Assembly (NCBI GenBank): GCA_013214965.1 | Contig: JABSRU010000004.1 | Span: 124,001 to 188,000, forward strand | Direction of reading: 5' to 3' | Origin: Gammaproteobacteria bacterium | GTDB lineage: Bacteria; Pseudomonadota; Gammaproteobacteria; Enterobacterales; Psychrobiaceae | Length of the DNA stretch: 64,000 bases | Part shown: positions 1-10,115 of the stretch, in pieces | Layout of the letters: the number at the start of each line of letters is the position of its first letter | Numbering within the stretch: the first letter of the stretch is position 1 | Made by a program: the position numbers and the translations under genes | Notes under the pieces: model-generated | What the model was told of the DNA's origin: nothing | The model's input: the letters and a program-made list of their open reading frames with translations, nothing else | The model's database searches: none

Positions 1-1844
1 TATCGGACCAAACTAGTTTTCAATTATCCTACGATTGGGATGACTTAGAACAAGGCCCACCAATGGCCGTTGGAGTGAGTAAATACGCTTATCAACAGGG
101 CAACGATCCTTTTAATTCATCGGCAGAGAATGATGTTCGTGATGGCGTGGAGTCTCGGGATATGTCAGGAATTATTGCCAAAATAAACCATGATTTTGAT
201 AACGAATGGTCATTGAAATATGTCGTTAGCCATCGTGAATGGCAAACTATTAATCGGGAAGACGACGATGGTACTGCCGATATCACGCGATATTTTTCCA
301 CCTCAAATAATGAAAATTCCAATATTTTTTATACGGAGCTGCAAGCTAATTATTCCGGAGATAGTGTTAATACGGTGATGGGGTTTTCCTATTCGAAAGA
401 GAAAGTGAAGCAAACAACGGAGTTGAACATTACGGCTGATGCCGCCGCACGGCTAATTACCGGTGAGTTAAATGGTTTTATTAAGTCTAATGTTGCTGAG
501 AAATTGGCAGCAGCCATTGGTGGTAATACCGATGCCCATGCTGAGGCTGCATTTGGCCCTGGCGTTACTTTTGCGGGGGCGGTGAATAAAACCTTCCAAG
601 ATAGTGGTTTTCCGTTGAATCATCTGTGGAATGCTGATGAGTGGGCCAACACCTTAAATGTGCTCGGTTATGGCGATGCCATTATGGCTGGAATTGGCCT
701 ACCAGGCTCGCCACTAACGGGTCGAATTATTACCGCCAGTGGCGATGTCACCTATGATCTGGTTGCTAAAGAATTAGCGATGCCGGCTATTTTTGGCCCG
801 AGTTATTCTGGCAAAATCTGGCGAGAGAGAATCGATAACACCGGTGAATTTACCAACTGGGGCATATATGCTGATATTGATTATGCGGTGACCGATAAGT
901 GGAATGTGATTGGGGGTTTACGTTACTCAAAAGATACCAAGGATTTTTCGTGGTACATTCCAATCAATGACTTTGTTAAGTTGCGCCCAGGAGTGCCCAA
1001 TTTACTGTTTCAACCAGTCCAACTATCAGCCTCTGATAGTTGGAATGAAGTGACAGGCCGCTTGGTCACTAGTTATCAAATGACAGATAAGGATATGACT
1101 TTTATGTCATATTCTACGGGGTATAAGTCCGGTGGATTTGACTCCTTAACCCCAAGTACCCAATCTTTTGCTCCTGAAAATACCAGTAATATTGAAGTCG
1201 GGTATAAAGGAATTATTGGCGATAGTTTGGTGGCGAATTTTAGCGCCTATTATCTCGAACTTGAGAATTTACAACGCTCCGTTGACTCTAAATTACCAGG
1301 TAGTTCACAAGCTGTGCCAGTGATTATCAATGAAGACCGTAATATTTCTGGTCTTGAATTAGATTTAAGATGGTCAGCGACCGACAGTTTAAGGTTAGGA
1401 CTGGTGACCGAACTCCGATCAACTGAGTCTTTTACCCCTCAGTTTTATAATGCTGAAGGGACATTAATCGATGCTAAAGAAACGAAACAAAACGCATCAT
1501 TAAATTACACCGCGATGTTGGATTATATGCCGGACGTTGCTAATGGCATGATGAACCTTCATCTTGACTATGTGTTTATCGAAAATGTAAATGATAAAGA
1601 GCCAGGGTTGGAGTCGTACAAAAAAGCGATTCCTGCTTATTTTTATGACACTAAAAACCTCAGTGGTCGCCTATCTTGGACTAATAATAATGAAACGTTA
1701 GAGGTCGGGCTATGGGGCAAAAATTTACTCAATAAACGTCGAATGGTCAGCGTCGGTGGCTTGACCGCTGAAGTATTAGGCACACCGTTTGGGCAGGTTA
1801 ATCGTCCGCGTGAGTATGGAGTTGATTTCAAATACTTATTTTAA
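1..1844 (+). CDS. TonB-dependent outer-membrane receptor, C-terminal part (partial at left edge)
   Basis: Energy-dependent uptake channel of the outer membrane; the substrate cannot be told from sequence. About 614 residues of beta-barrel are visible and the frame is open to the left edge (codons begin at base 3, reading S-D-Q-T-S), so the ATG at 63 is internal and the plug domain lies outside the window. Family signs are the Y-S-T-G-Y-K-S-G-G-F segment, the N-I-E-V-G-Y-K-G strand that follows it, alternating aromatic strands, and a C-terminal Y-L-F end with terminal Phe as in barrel proteins assembled by BAM. A strong terminator follows, so it ends its own transcript. It lies next to an AraC-type regulator and two cytochrome c genes, which may belong to the same uptake/oxidation function (inference). 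Confidence 0.9.
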   Translation, partial: SDQTSFQLSYDWDDLEQGPPMAVGVSKYAYQQGNDPFNSSAENDVRDGVESRDMSGIIAKINHDFDNEWSLKYVVSHREWQTINREDDDGTADITRYFSTSNNENSNIFYTELQANYSGDSVNTVMGFSYSKEKVKQTTELNITADAAARLITGELNGFIKSNVAEKLAAAIGGNTDAHAEAAFGPGVTFAGAVNKTFQDSGFPLNHLWNADEWANTLNVLGYGDAIMAGIGLPGSPLTGRIITASGDVTYDLVAKELAMPAIFGPSYSGKIWRERIDNTGEFTNWGIYADIDYAVTDKWNVIGGLRYSKDTKDFSWYIPINDFVKLRPGVPNLLFQPVQLSASDSWNEVTGRLVTSYQMTDKDMTFMSYSTGYKSGGFDSLTPSTQSFAPENTSNIEVGYKGIIGDSLVANFSAYYLELENLQRSVDSKLPGSSQAVPVIINEDRNISGLELDLRWSATDSLRLGLVTELRSTESFTPQFYNAEGTLIDAKETKQNASLNYTAMLDYMPDVANGMMNLHLDYVFIENVNDKEPGLESYKKAIPAYFYDTKNLSGRLSWTNNNETLEVGLWGKNLLNKRRMVSVGGLTAEVLGTPFGQVNRPREYGVDFKYLF

Positions 1845-1874
1845 TTGACTGAATATCTTAAAATTTCAGAGTCT

Positions 1875-1906
1875 AAATCCCGGTCAGAGTTATGCCGGGA
1901 TTTTTA
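1875..1906 (+). terminator. Rho-independent terminator after the TonB-dependent receptor
   Basis: Nine-base inverted repeat AAATCCCGG / CCGGGATTT with an 11-base loop, followed by T residues, about 30 bases after the receptor stop codon. Confidence 0.85.
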
Positions 1907-1985
1907 TATAGGAATTTTGGATCATGGATAAATGTAATTAATTAATATAAGTTAATAATCATTAATATTTTTCGGCTTGTTAGCA

Positions 1986-3038
1986 ATGCATGATGCTTTA
2001 ACTTTTTTTATCTATTTTACCTTTTCGCAAATGATTACTGCTGTGATTTTTTTATGTCCTTTTTGGGGTAAAAATCAATCTGTTAGGTTTTTTATTTTAT
2101 TTATGCTGTGTTGTGTTGGCTTTCTTTCTAACTTGGTTTTCCCTTCGCTAGTCGGTTCTGAACTGTTTGATGGCGTCAGGTTTGTCTTAATGAATAGTTT
2201 GCCAGGTTTGTTTTGGTTGGTCGGCCTTAGTGTCTTTGGCGAACGATATTCAATGACCCGTTGGCATTATTTTATCGCATCATTAACTTTGTTAATCCCC
2301 TTAACTTCGATCTCGTTACAGTTTATCTTTTCGTTTGATCTCACGAATTTTGAGGCGTTTGATGGTGTAGTGACATACGGGGCATTAATACTAGAGCTAT
2401 CGCTGGTAAGTCATGCACTGATTATCGGGATTAAACATTGGCGTGATGACTTAGTGCCCGAACGGCGCTGTATTCGTGGTGGGGTGATTGGTTCTGCCGC
2501 AATTTATATCTTTATTACTATTATCATTGAGCAGTTATTGTTGTTTGATTGGGTGTGGTTAGAGTGGTTGAAGTATACCGCGATGGCTATTTTGACGGGT
2601 ACGATTAATTTTTATATTTTTACCATTCGCGACTCAAGTCTGTTTGATCCAATCGTGTCTCGCGTTGCGCTTAAAGATAAGGTTCAGCAAGTGTCGAAAG
2701 AATTATCGTCAGTGCTTGAATCAATGACCGAGACTAAGTTATATCAGCAAGAAGGGATTACTATTTCCGTGTTGGCTAAACATTTGGCCATTCATGAGTA
2801 TCGATTGCGACAGTTGATCAATGGTGAGCTCGGTTATCGTAACTTTAATGACTTTTTGAATTATTATCGCATTGATGAAATCAGCCAAAAATTGGCGCAA
2901 CCTGAATTAAGGCAGATGCCAGTGCTGACAATGGCCTTAGAAAGTGGATTTAGAAGTTTAAGCTCTTTTAATAAATCTTTTAAGTCAATACATGGGGTTA
3001 CGCCTACCGAATATCGGAAATCATGCTTGGCAGGCTAA
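1986..3038 (+). CDS. AraC-family regulator with multi-spanning membrane N-terminus
   Basis: The first ~220 residues hold about six or seven hydrophobic segments with short loops. A ~40-residue linker leads to a C-terminal AraC/XylS helix-turn-helix domain (L-A-K-H-L-A-I-H-E-Y-R-L-R-Q-L-I, then the second motif with F-R-S-L-S-S-F-N-K-S-F-K and G-V-T-P-T-E-Y-R). This resembles the family of AraC proteins with an integral-membrane sensor instead of a cupin. I start it at ATG 1986; a TTG nine bases upstream is also possible, and neither has a clear ribosome-binding site. It stands between the receptor and the di-haem peroxidase, both on the same strand, and may sense a membrane or periplasmic signal to control them (inference). 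Confidence 0.85.
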   Translation: MHDALTFFIYFTFSQMITAVIFLCPFWGKNQSVRFFILFMLCCVGFLSNLVFPSLVGSELFDGVRFVLMNSLPGLFWLVGLSVFGERYSMTRWHYFIASLTLLIPLTSISLQFIFSFDLTNFEAFDGVVTYGALILELSLVSHALIIGIKHWRDDLVPERRCIRGGVIGSAAIYIFITIIIEQLLLFDWVWLEWLKYTAMAILTGTINFYIFTIRDSSLFDPIVSRVALKDKVQQVSKELSSVLESMTETKLYQQEGITISVLAKHLAIHEYRLRQLINGELGYRNFNDFLNYYRIDEISQKLAQPELRQMPVLTMALESGFRSLSSFNKSFKSIHGVTPTEYRKSCLAG

Positions 3039-3142
3039 CTTTCTCTGAGCTATTTTAAAATCACTCAGCATTTTATTTAAATCCGTAAGCATTTTTTTTC
3101 TTGTCCTCCTATAGTGAAAATACTCCACGATAGGAAGATCTA

Positions 3143-4336
3143 ATGATGAGTCGATTCAACTTAGCACCGTACTTCAACTTAATAATTAAGTCGTTCGCTG
3201 TTGTCATTCTTTCGACAATGGTATCGGCTATCGTACATGCAGAGATAGACGGCACTTTTACGCTATCCAATCAATGCCCACCAAGTTTTGAGTTATCGCC
3301 TGAAGGTACCTGTAATCTCGTTAATTTGTATCAATTTTATCAATCGGTACAAAATAGAGGGGTCGGTGGTACGCAAACGTCATTACCAAGCCACCGTGAT
3401 GGTTTTAGACCTCAAGTCATCGACTTAGGGCGTTATTTGTTTTTTGACCCTATTTTATCGGTCGATGGTTCCGTGTCTTGTGCTAGTTGTCACCAGCCTG
3501 ATAAGGGCTTTAGTGATGGCCTAGCGTTAAGTCGTGGTGTAGGGGGGAAAGAAGGTAGTCGTTCTGCACCCAGCTTATGGAATGTGGCCTTTATTAAGCA
3601 TTTTTTTTGGGACGCTCGTGCCGAATCCTTAGAGCAACAAGCCCAAGGGCCTCTGTTCGATCAAAACGAAATGGCTAATACGCCAGAACGCCTATTGACG
3701 ACTCTAAGCGCTAATCGTCAATATCAGCAACTGTTTCGCCAGGCGTTTCCTCAAAGCACCGAATTATCCTTGGCACAGCTCTATCATGCGTTAGCGGCCT
3801 TTCAAACCAGCTTAATCTCGCTCAATAGTCGTTATGACCAATATGCCCATGGTTTTCATGGGGCGCTAACTGAGCCTGAAATAGCGGGGATGAATATTTT
3901 TCGCTCTTTTGTCGCTCGATGTGCCGAATGTCACCAACCGCCATTGTTTACCAATGATCAAATTGCCGTTATTGGCACACCGGAGCCCGCAGGTCGAGAC
4001 TTTGATGTTGGTGCTGAACAAGTATTTAAGCAAAAAAAATTGCGCGGTGGTTTTAAAGTACCCACCTTAAGAAATATCACAAAAACAGCGCCATATATGC
4101 ATTCAGGCCGATTTAATAAATTGTTTGATGCGGTTGAATTTTACAATAAAGGGCGCGGCCATGCGGTGCCAAAAGATCAAGAATTATTACTCCATTGGCA
4201 TATTTGGGAACCGGATTTAACTGAACCAGAAATGCATTTAATCGTCGAGTTTTTAGAAACATTAACGGATCAAAGTTTAAGCCCAAAAATACCAGCCAGT
4301 CTGCCCTCTGGCTTGGCAGTAATTAATAATAATTAA
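3143..4336 (+). CDS. MauG/CcpA-like di-haem cytochrome c peroxidase family protein
   Basis: Periplasmic di-haem protein of the bacterial cytochrome c peroxidase/MauG superfamily. An N-terminal hydrophobic signal segment (roughly residues 12-32) precedes two CXXCH haem sites, C-A-S-C-H in the N-terminal half and C-A-E-C-H in the C-terminal half, with the family signature G-R-Y-L-F-F-D-P before the first. The later V-P-T-L-R-N-I-T-K-T-A-P-Y-M-H-S-G segment is the usual surrounding of the distal haem ligand. The ATG at 3143 follows an AGGAAG ribosome site; ATG 3146 is equally possible. The next gene starts 20 bases after the stop and also carries a cytochrome c domain, so the two are probably co-transcribed. 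Whether it reduces peroxide or oxidises a partner cannot be decided from sequence. Confidence 0.88.
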   Translation: MMSRFNLAPYFNLIIKSFAVVILSTMVSAIVHAEIDGTFTLSNQCPPSFELSPEGTCNLVNLYQFYQSVQNRGVGGTQTSLPSHRDGFRPQVIDLGRYLFFDPILSVDGSVSCASCHQPDKGFSDGLALSRGVGGKEGSRSAPSLWNVAFIKHFFWDARAESLEQQAQGPLFDQNEMANTPERLLTTLSANRQYQQLFRQAFPQSTELSLAQLYHALAAFQTSLISLNSRYDQYAHGFHGALTEPEIAGMNIFRSFVARCAECHQPPLFTNDQIAVIGTPEPAGRDFDVGAEQVFKQKKLRGGFKVPTLRNITKTAPYMHSGRFNKLFDAVEFYNKGRGHAVPKDQELLLHWHIWEPDLTEPEMHLIVEFLETLTDQSLSPKIPASLPSGLAVINNN

Positions 4337-4356
4337 CAACATAAGTGGAGAATCAT

Positions 4357-5874
4357 ATGGCAATAGCAAAAATATTAACCGGTTGTTTAATCGTCGCCGC
4401 ATTTGGTGGTGGTTTATACCTAGGGATGGCCCAAGTAAACAACCCAGTGGTTAATACCAGCGAAGGTGTTGGTTATAGTGGTGGCTTTAAGCAAGCATCA
4501 CCGGGTAACAAAACTAAGGTTGTGGTGAAGAAGACCCCCGGAAAAACCCATGTCGTCAATGATGGTGACTCAATCATGGCTACGGTGAAACTGGCGAAAT
4601 CCGGTGATACACTGCAAATTATGCCGGGTTCTTATCATGAAACGGTTTATATCGATAAAGATGATATTCGGATTGTCGGGGTAATTAAAGACGGGCGTCG
4701 TGCGGTACTAGATGGCCGAGGTGTGCTCAATGATGCGATTTTATATTCTGGTAATAACATTGTGATTGAGAATTTATACATTACCAAATTTAAAGGTAAT
4801 GGCATTATGGGTCAAGCCGGTAATAATTTTGAAATTCGTAATAATATTATTGCCGATACGGGGGTCTATGGAATTTTCCCGCAACTGGGCCAAAATGGCA
4901 TCATCGAACATAATATTATCTCTGGGATTGAAGATGCTGCGATCTATGTTGGGATGAGTGACAACATTCATGTTGCCCATAATGAAGTGTTTAATAGTGT
5001 TGCTGGAATTGAAATTGAAAACTCTCGTCATGCGATTGTCGAAAACAATTATGTTCATAATAACACCGGCGGTATTTTAGCCTTTATTACCCCGGGCCTA
5101 CCGATTAAAACCACCTTCGATGTCATTATTCGCAATAATTTTGTGGTGGATAATAATCATAAGAACTTTGGCTCACCTGGTTCAATGGTCTCAGCTATTC
5201 CAGCAGGAACCGGGATCCTAGTTATGGCTGCTGATGAGGTGATTATTGAAGGCAATATTATTTCAAATAACAAAGTAGCTGGTATTTTGATTATGGATCA
5301 TGAAAGCACCAAAAATACCACCAGTGATCCCGATTCGGATCCGGTACCTGATAAAACCATGATCCTTAATAATCTAATGAGCAATAATGGCTATGATACG
5401 ATCGCTGAGCTAAAGGCTTACATGTTGACTAAATTCACCACGGGTAATCCAGACATTATCTCCGTGGGTGAAAATCGAGACAGTTGTATAATCAACGGTA
5501 GTCAATATGTCACGGCGGGACTCGATAGTTGGAAAAGTTGTAGTTTTGACAATACCGACGCCATTGACAATTATTTATTAGACGAGCCCGTTGCACCAAG
5601 AGAAATAGATCCTTCTGAACGGGGTAAGGTGGTCTATTTGGGAATTTGCACTGGCTGTCATAGTTTTGATGATCGATTAATTGGGCCGCCAATAAAAACC
5701 ATTCAACTAATCTATCAAAATGATCCGCAGAGATTAGCCAATTGGATTGCGGCACCCACTAAAATACGACCTAACTTCCCTGAAATGCCACCACAAAACT
5801 ATTTAGATGATGAGACTCGTTTAGCGGTCGCAAAATATATGTTAGCGGCTCAAAACTCTACGTATTTCGATTAG
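4357..5874 (+). CDS. Exported parallel beta-helix protein with C-terminal cytochrome c domain
   Basis: An N-terminal hydrophobic segment (signal or anchor) is followed by a right-handed parallel beta-helix from about residue 55 to 330, visible as repeated N-N-I/V-I and I-x-N-N turns. This region resembles the TIGR03805-type beta-helix proteins of marine proteobacteria. The last ~90 residues hold a C-T-G-C-H haem site and a likely axial Met in F-P-E-M-P-P, a class I cytochrome c. Beta-helices of this type often bind or cleave polysaccharide, but no catalytic site was recognised. ATG 4357 is preferred over the GTG at 4345, because that GTG is part of the TGGAG ribosome site six bases upstream. 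The 3' end overlaps the convergent ispB by 17 bases. Confidence 0.82.
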   Translation: MAIAKILTGCLIVAAFGGGLYLGMAQVNNPVVNTSEGVGYSGGFKQASPGNKTKVVVKKTPGKTHVVNDGDSIMATVKLAKSGDTLQIMPGSYHETVYIDKDDIRIVGVIKDGRRAVLDGRGVLNDAILYSGNNIVIENLYITKFKGNGIMGQAGNNFEIRNNIIADTGVYGIFPQLGQNGIIEHNIISGIEDAAIYVGMSDNIHVAHNEVFNSVAGIEIENSRHAIVENNYVHNNTGGILAFITPGLPIKTTFDVIIRNNFVVDNNHKNFGSPGSMVSAIPAGTGILVMAADEVIIEGNIISNNKVAGILIMDHESTKNTTSDPDSDPVPDKTMILNNLMSNNGYDTIAELKAYMLTKFTTGNPDIISVGENRDSCIINGSQYVTAGLDSWKSCSFDNTDAIDNYLLDEPVAPREIDPSERGKVVYLGICTGCHSFDDRLIGPPIKTIQLIYQNDPQRLANWIAAPTKIRPNFPEMPPQNYLDDETRLAVAKYMLAAQNSTYFD

Positions 5875-6829
5875 CTGCCATGTGCGCTAATGCGATTAGT
5901 GCTTCTTTATAAGGGCTGTCATCGATGGCCTGTAAGGCATTAATCGCTTTATCCGCTTCAATCTGAGCTTGCGCTAAGGTGTAATCGAGAGCACCTGTTG
6001 CTGCTAACGTCTCTAAGATAGGTTCTAACATGCTTAAGCCATTACCATCGGTGATGGCGGTTCTAATCATGGTTGCTTGTTCTGGGGTGCCATGGGCGAT
6101 GGCATAAATTAGGGGTAGGGTTGGCTTGCCTTCTGCTAAGTCATCACCAATATTTTTACCTAGTTTTTCTGCATCGGCGGTGTAATCTAAATGATCATCC
6201 ACTAACTGGAATGCCGTCCCTAAATGCATGCCATACAATTTCATCGCATCAATAATGTCTTGTTGCTGATGGGTAATAACTGCGGCTAAATGGGTAGCCG
6301 CCTCGAATAATTTGGCTGTCTTGCAATAAATAACCCGCATATAACTTTCTTCAGTGGTATCGGGGTCATTGACGTTAATGAGTTGTAATACTTCGCCTTC
6401 AGCGATGATGTTAGTGGCATCGGCAAGCACTTCCATCACGGTTAAGTTTTTGAGGCTCGTCATCATTTGAAATGAACGAGAGTAAAGGAAGTCACCCACT
6501 AATACGCTGGCTTGATTACCAAATAGGGCGTTAGCGGTTTCCTTGCCTCGACGCATGGTTGATTCATCAACCACATCGTCATGTAATAGGGTCGAAGTAT
6601 GAATAAATTCAATAATAGCAGCGATAGCAACGTGTTCATTACCTTGATAATTTAATGCTCGAGCTGCTAATACCGACAGTAAAGGACGCATCCTTTTACC
6701 GCCACTGTTGATGATATAAAAGCCTAACTGGTTAATTAATGCGACATCAGATGAAAGTTGATCTTGGATAAGCTGGTTGACTAAAGTCATATCTGACTTT
6801 GATAAATCGCTAATCTCTTTAAAATCCAT
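5858..6829 (-). CDS. ispB: Octaprenyl (polyprenyl) diphosphate synthase
   Basis: Trans-prenyltransferase that makes the long isoprenoid side chain of ubiquinone and menaquinone. Both Asp-rich metal-binding motifs are present: D-D-V-V-D after L-L-H, and D-D-H-L-D after Q-L-V. The N-terminal S-G-G-K-R-M-R-P substrate-binding segment is also present. Starting at ATG 6829 gives 323 residues, the length of E. coli IspB, and a GGAAA sequence lies just upstream; the frame runs 29 codons further but without family similarity. It is divergent from rplU, the conserved arrangement in gammaproteobacteria. Its last 17 bases overlap the convergent beta-helix gene. Confidence 0.95.
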   Translation of the reverse strand: MDFKEISDLSKSDMTLVNQLIQDQLSSDVALINQLGFYIINSGGKRMRPLLSVLAARALNYQGNEHVAIAAIIEFIHTSTLLHDDVVDESTMRRGKETANALFGNQASVLVGDFLYSRSFQMMTSLKNLTVMEVLADATNIIAEGEVLQLINVNDPDTTEESYMRVIYCKTAKLFEAATHLAAVITHQQQDIIDAMKLYGMHLGTAFQLVDDHLDYTADAEKLGKNIGDDLAEGKPTLPLIYAIAHGTPEQATMIRTAITDGNGLSMLEPILETLAATGALDYTLAQAQIEADKAINALQAIDDSPYKEALIALAHMAANRNT

Positions 6830-7003
6830 AATGTTTCCAGTGTAGAGTATGCTTGCCATTAATAAGACGTACATATTAGGTTTTATTTTCCGAGATTGTA
6901 CAACAAAAAAAGGCATTTAACAGCAGCAAACCGAGGGATTTAGGCTTATTTAGTGTAGGAAGCAAAATTGATTAATAAATATCGTTTTTATGCTAATTAA
7001 TGC

Positions 7004-7032
7004 TTGCGAAAATATTCGTAGTTGCGTAGAAT
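7004..7032 (+). promoter_or_regulatory. Sigma-70-type promoter for rplU-rpmA
   Basis: TTGCGA (7004-7009), a 17-base spacer and TAGAAT (7027-7032), placed 77 bases before the rplU start in the ispB-rplU divergent region. Confidence 0.65.
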
Positions 7033-7109
7033 CTGCGCCCTATTAAGAAACTAGATTAGGCATAACTTGCGGAACAAAATACGTAACTTATGTCATAGCG
7101 GAGAAAACT

Positions 7110-7421
7110 ATGTACGCTGTTTTCCAAAGTGGCGGTAAGCAACACCGTGTTACTGAAGGTCAAACCTTACGCCTGGAAAAAATAGACCTAGAAGCCGGTG
7201 CTAGCATCGATTTCGATAAGGTTCTAATGATCGCCGATGGCGAAGAAATAAATGTTGGCGCCCCTTACGTTGCGGGCAGCAAAGTTACTGCTGAAGTAAT
7301 TACTCACGGTCGTGGCGATAAAGTTAAAATCGTTAAGTTCCGTCGACGTAAGCACTCACGTAAATCTCAAGGTCATCGTCAGTGGTTCACTGAAGTGAAG
7401 ATCACTGCAATTAACGCTTAG
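7110..7421 (+). CDS. rplU: 50S ribosomal protein L21
   Basis: Large-subunit ribosomal protein of 103 residues, the normal length. It begins [14 protein letters not shown] and carries the basic [15 protein letters not shown] segment that contacts 23S rRNA. A GGAG ribosome site lies just upstream. It is followed after 13 bases by rpmA, the universal L21-L27 pair, and by obgE beyond a terminator. Confidence 0.98.
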   Translation: MYAVFQSGGKQHRVTEGQTLRLEKIDLEAGASIDFDKVLMIADGEEINVGAPYVAGSKVTAEVITHGRGDKVKIVKFRRRKHSRKSQGHRQWFTEVKITAINA

Positions 7422-7434
7422 GAGTTAAACTGAA

Positions 7435-7692
7435 ATGGCACATAAGAAAGCTGCTGGTAGTACCCGTAACGGTCGCGATTCAGAAAGTAAACGCCTTGGT
7501 GTAAAGCGCTATGGTGGTGAGTCGGTTCTTGCTGGTAACATCCTTGTTCGTCAACGTGGTACTAAATTCCACGCTGGAACAAATGTAGGCATGGGTAAAG
7601 ATCACACCCTTTTTGCTAAAGTTGAAGGTAAAGTTCAATTTGAACAGAAAGGTTCTTTAAATCGTAAGTACATCAGCATTATCGCTGAGTAA
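7435..7692 (+). CDS. rpmA: 50S ribosomal protein L27
   Basis: Large-subunit protein of 85 residues whose N-terminus reaches toward the peptidyl-transferase centre. It starts [16 protein letters not shown] and keeps the conserved K-R-L-G-V-K and R-Q-R-G-T segments. The second residue is Ala and there is no cleavable N-terminal extension of the Firmicutes type. AGGAG precedes the start. It is the last gene before the terminator at 7714. Confidence 0.98.
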   Translation: MAHKKAAGSTRNGRDSESKRLGVKRYGGESVLAGNILVRQRGTKFHAGTNVGMGKDHTLFAKVEGKVQFEQKGSLNRKYISIIAE

Positions 7693-7713
7693 TTCGATTT
7701 AAAACAAGATTCG

Positions 7714-7742
7714 AAAACCCCGCAACTGCGGGGTTTTTTTTT
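7714..7742 (+). terminator. Rho-independent terminator after rpmA
   Basis: Perfect CCCCGC / GCGGGG stem with an AACT loop, flanked by an A run and followed by nine T residues. Confidence 0.95.
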
Positions 7743-7811
7743 ATGTTTGTGACGAGCATCTGTACATTAACTGACGTTTCTTTAATTTCATAAAGAACGG
7801 AGTATACTTAG

Positions 7812-9011
<1,200 letters not shown>

Positions 9012-9026
9012 TTCACGATAGAATAT

Positions 9027-9059
9027 AAAACGGTTGACCTTGGTCAGCCGTTTTTTTTT
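9027..9059 (+). terminator. Rho-independent terminator after obgE
   Basis: ACGGTTGACC paired with GGTCAGCCGT (one G-T pair), a two-base loop and a run of nine T residues. The folA ribosome site begins immediately after, so folA needs its own start or read-through. Confidence 0.88.
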
Positions 9060-9080
9060 ACTTGAAAGGAAGTGATGAAG

Positions 9081-9560
9081 ATGAGAATAGCGATGATTGC
9101 CGCAATGGCTCAGGATAGAGTAATTGGCTTAGATAATAAGATGCCATGGCACCTTCCTGAGGAACTCCAGTACTTTAAAGCCGTGACTATGGGTAAACCA
9201 ATATTAATGGGGCGCAATACCTATGAGTCGATTGGCCGTCCTCTGCCTGGGCGTCAAAATATTGTGATCAGCCGTAATGAAACTTTGGTTATTGCTGGGG
9301 TTGATGTTGTTCATACGATTGAACAAGCAATAGCTATCGCTGGTGATTGTGAAGAATTAATGGTTATTGGTGGCGCACATTTATATCAACAGATGCTAAG
9401 CCAGGCGGATGTTTTGTATCTTACCGAGCTTGATTTAAGCGTGGCTGGTGATGCTTTTTTCCCTGATTACACTAAGTATGATTGGGATAAAAGCGAGTCT
9501 AAAAATAACCACTCGAAAAATGGTATTAACTTTGTTACTTATACTTTAACAAGACGATAA
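9081..9560 (+). CDS. folA: Dihydrofolate reductase
   Basis: NADPH-dependent reduction of dihydrofolate to tetrahydrofolate, needed for thymidylate, purine and Met synthesis. Signatures are D-R-V-I-G, M-P-W-H-L-P (substrate pocket), M-G-R-N-T-Y-E-S-I-G-R-P-L-P-G-R (NADPH binding) and V-I-G-G-A. ATG 9081 lies eight bases after the AAGGAAG ribosome site and gives 159 residues, the E. coli length; GTG 9072 and ATG 9075 overlap that site. In enterics folA is beside apaH; here a DUF3718 gene and a chemoreceptor stand between them. Confidence 0.96.
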   Translation: MRIAMIAAMAQDRVIGLDNKMPWHLPEELQYFKAVTMGKPILMGRNTYESIGRPLPGRQNIVISRNETLVIAGVDVVHTIEQAIAIAGDCEELMVIGGAHLYQQMLSQADVLYLTELDLSVAGDAFFPDYTKYDWDKSESKNNHSKNGINFVTYTLTRR

Positions 9561-9567
9561 AAAAGTG

Positions 9568-9596
9568 TTGACACATTGGTTGTTTTTTATCAAAAT
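9568..9596 (+). promoter_or_regulatory. Probable promoter of the DUF3718 gene
   Basis: A consensus -35 TTGACA (9568-9573), 17-base spacer and a weaker -10 CAAAAT (9591-9596). It sits directly after folA and about 110 bases before the next start. Confidence 0.5.
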
Positions 9597-9704
9597 CATA
9601 ACCGTTTTACGACTAAAGTACCATTTGTGTCTGAGCCGAGTTTTTTGAATGATTATTCGATTGCTAGACGGACTAAAAAATAAAATAAATGTCAGGTGTC
9701 AATT

Positions 9705-10094
9705 ATGAAGTTGTTGTCAAATATAGTTGTTGTTTCTCTGCTTGCTACAGCAGCGGCAGCCTATAGTGAAAAATCCTACGGTGCTGATTTTGCACAAAAC
9801 TTATGTGGTTATGTTGAATCAGATAATAAATCTCGGTTACGAGACCAATTAAAAAGTAATAAAATTAGATTAAAGAAAATTTACACAAAAATTACTTGTA
9901 ACGGTGATAGCTTATTGCGCTTTGCAATGAAGCAAAGCTCTGAAAAAACTGGCGTTTTTATTGTTAAACGTATTTCAGCTAAAATACTAAAAGCTAACGA
10001 AAATGATGGTCAAACGATTTTTCAATGGGCGCAAGCGAATGCTCAGGCTGATAGTAAAATTGGACAAGCGATTAAGTCTCGCGCCAAATTATAG
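9705..10094 (+). CDS. Secreted DUF3718-family protein
   Basis: Small exported protein of 129 residues and unknown role. It has a signal peptide (hydrophobic residues about 5-20, Ala-rich cleavage region) and one DUF3718-like domain with two cysteines, in L-C-G-Y-V and I-T-C-N-G, likely disulphide-bonded in the periplasm. The pattern of basic residues around L-R-D-Q-L and the C-N-G-x-S-L-L-R-F-A segment are what identify the family, common in Shewanella and Pseudoalteromonas. ATG 9705 is preferred over GTG 9696 because AGGTG there serves as ribosome site. It stands alone between a promoter-like element and a terminator. Confidence 0.75.
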   Translation: MKLLSNIVVVSLLATAAAAYSEKSYGADFAQNLCGYVESDNKSRLRDQLKSNKIRLKKIYTKITCNGDSLLRFAMKQSSEKTGVFIVKRISAKILKANENDGQTIFQWAQANAQADSKIGQAIKSRAKL

Positions 10095-10115
10095 AATAAC
10101 AAACACAGACTAACG

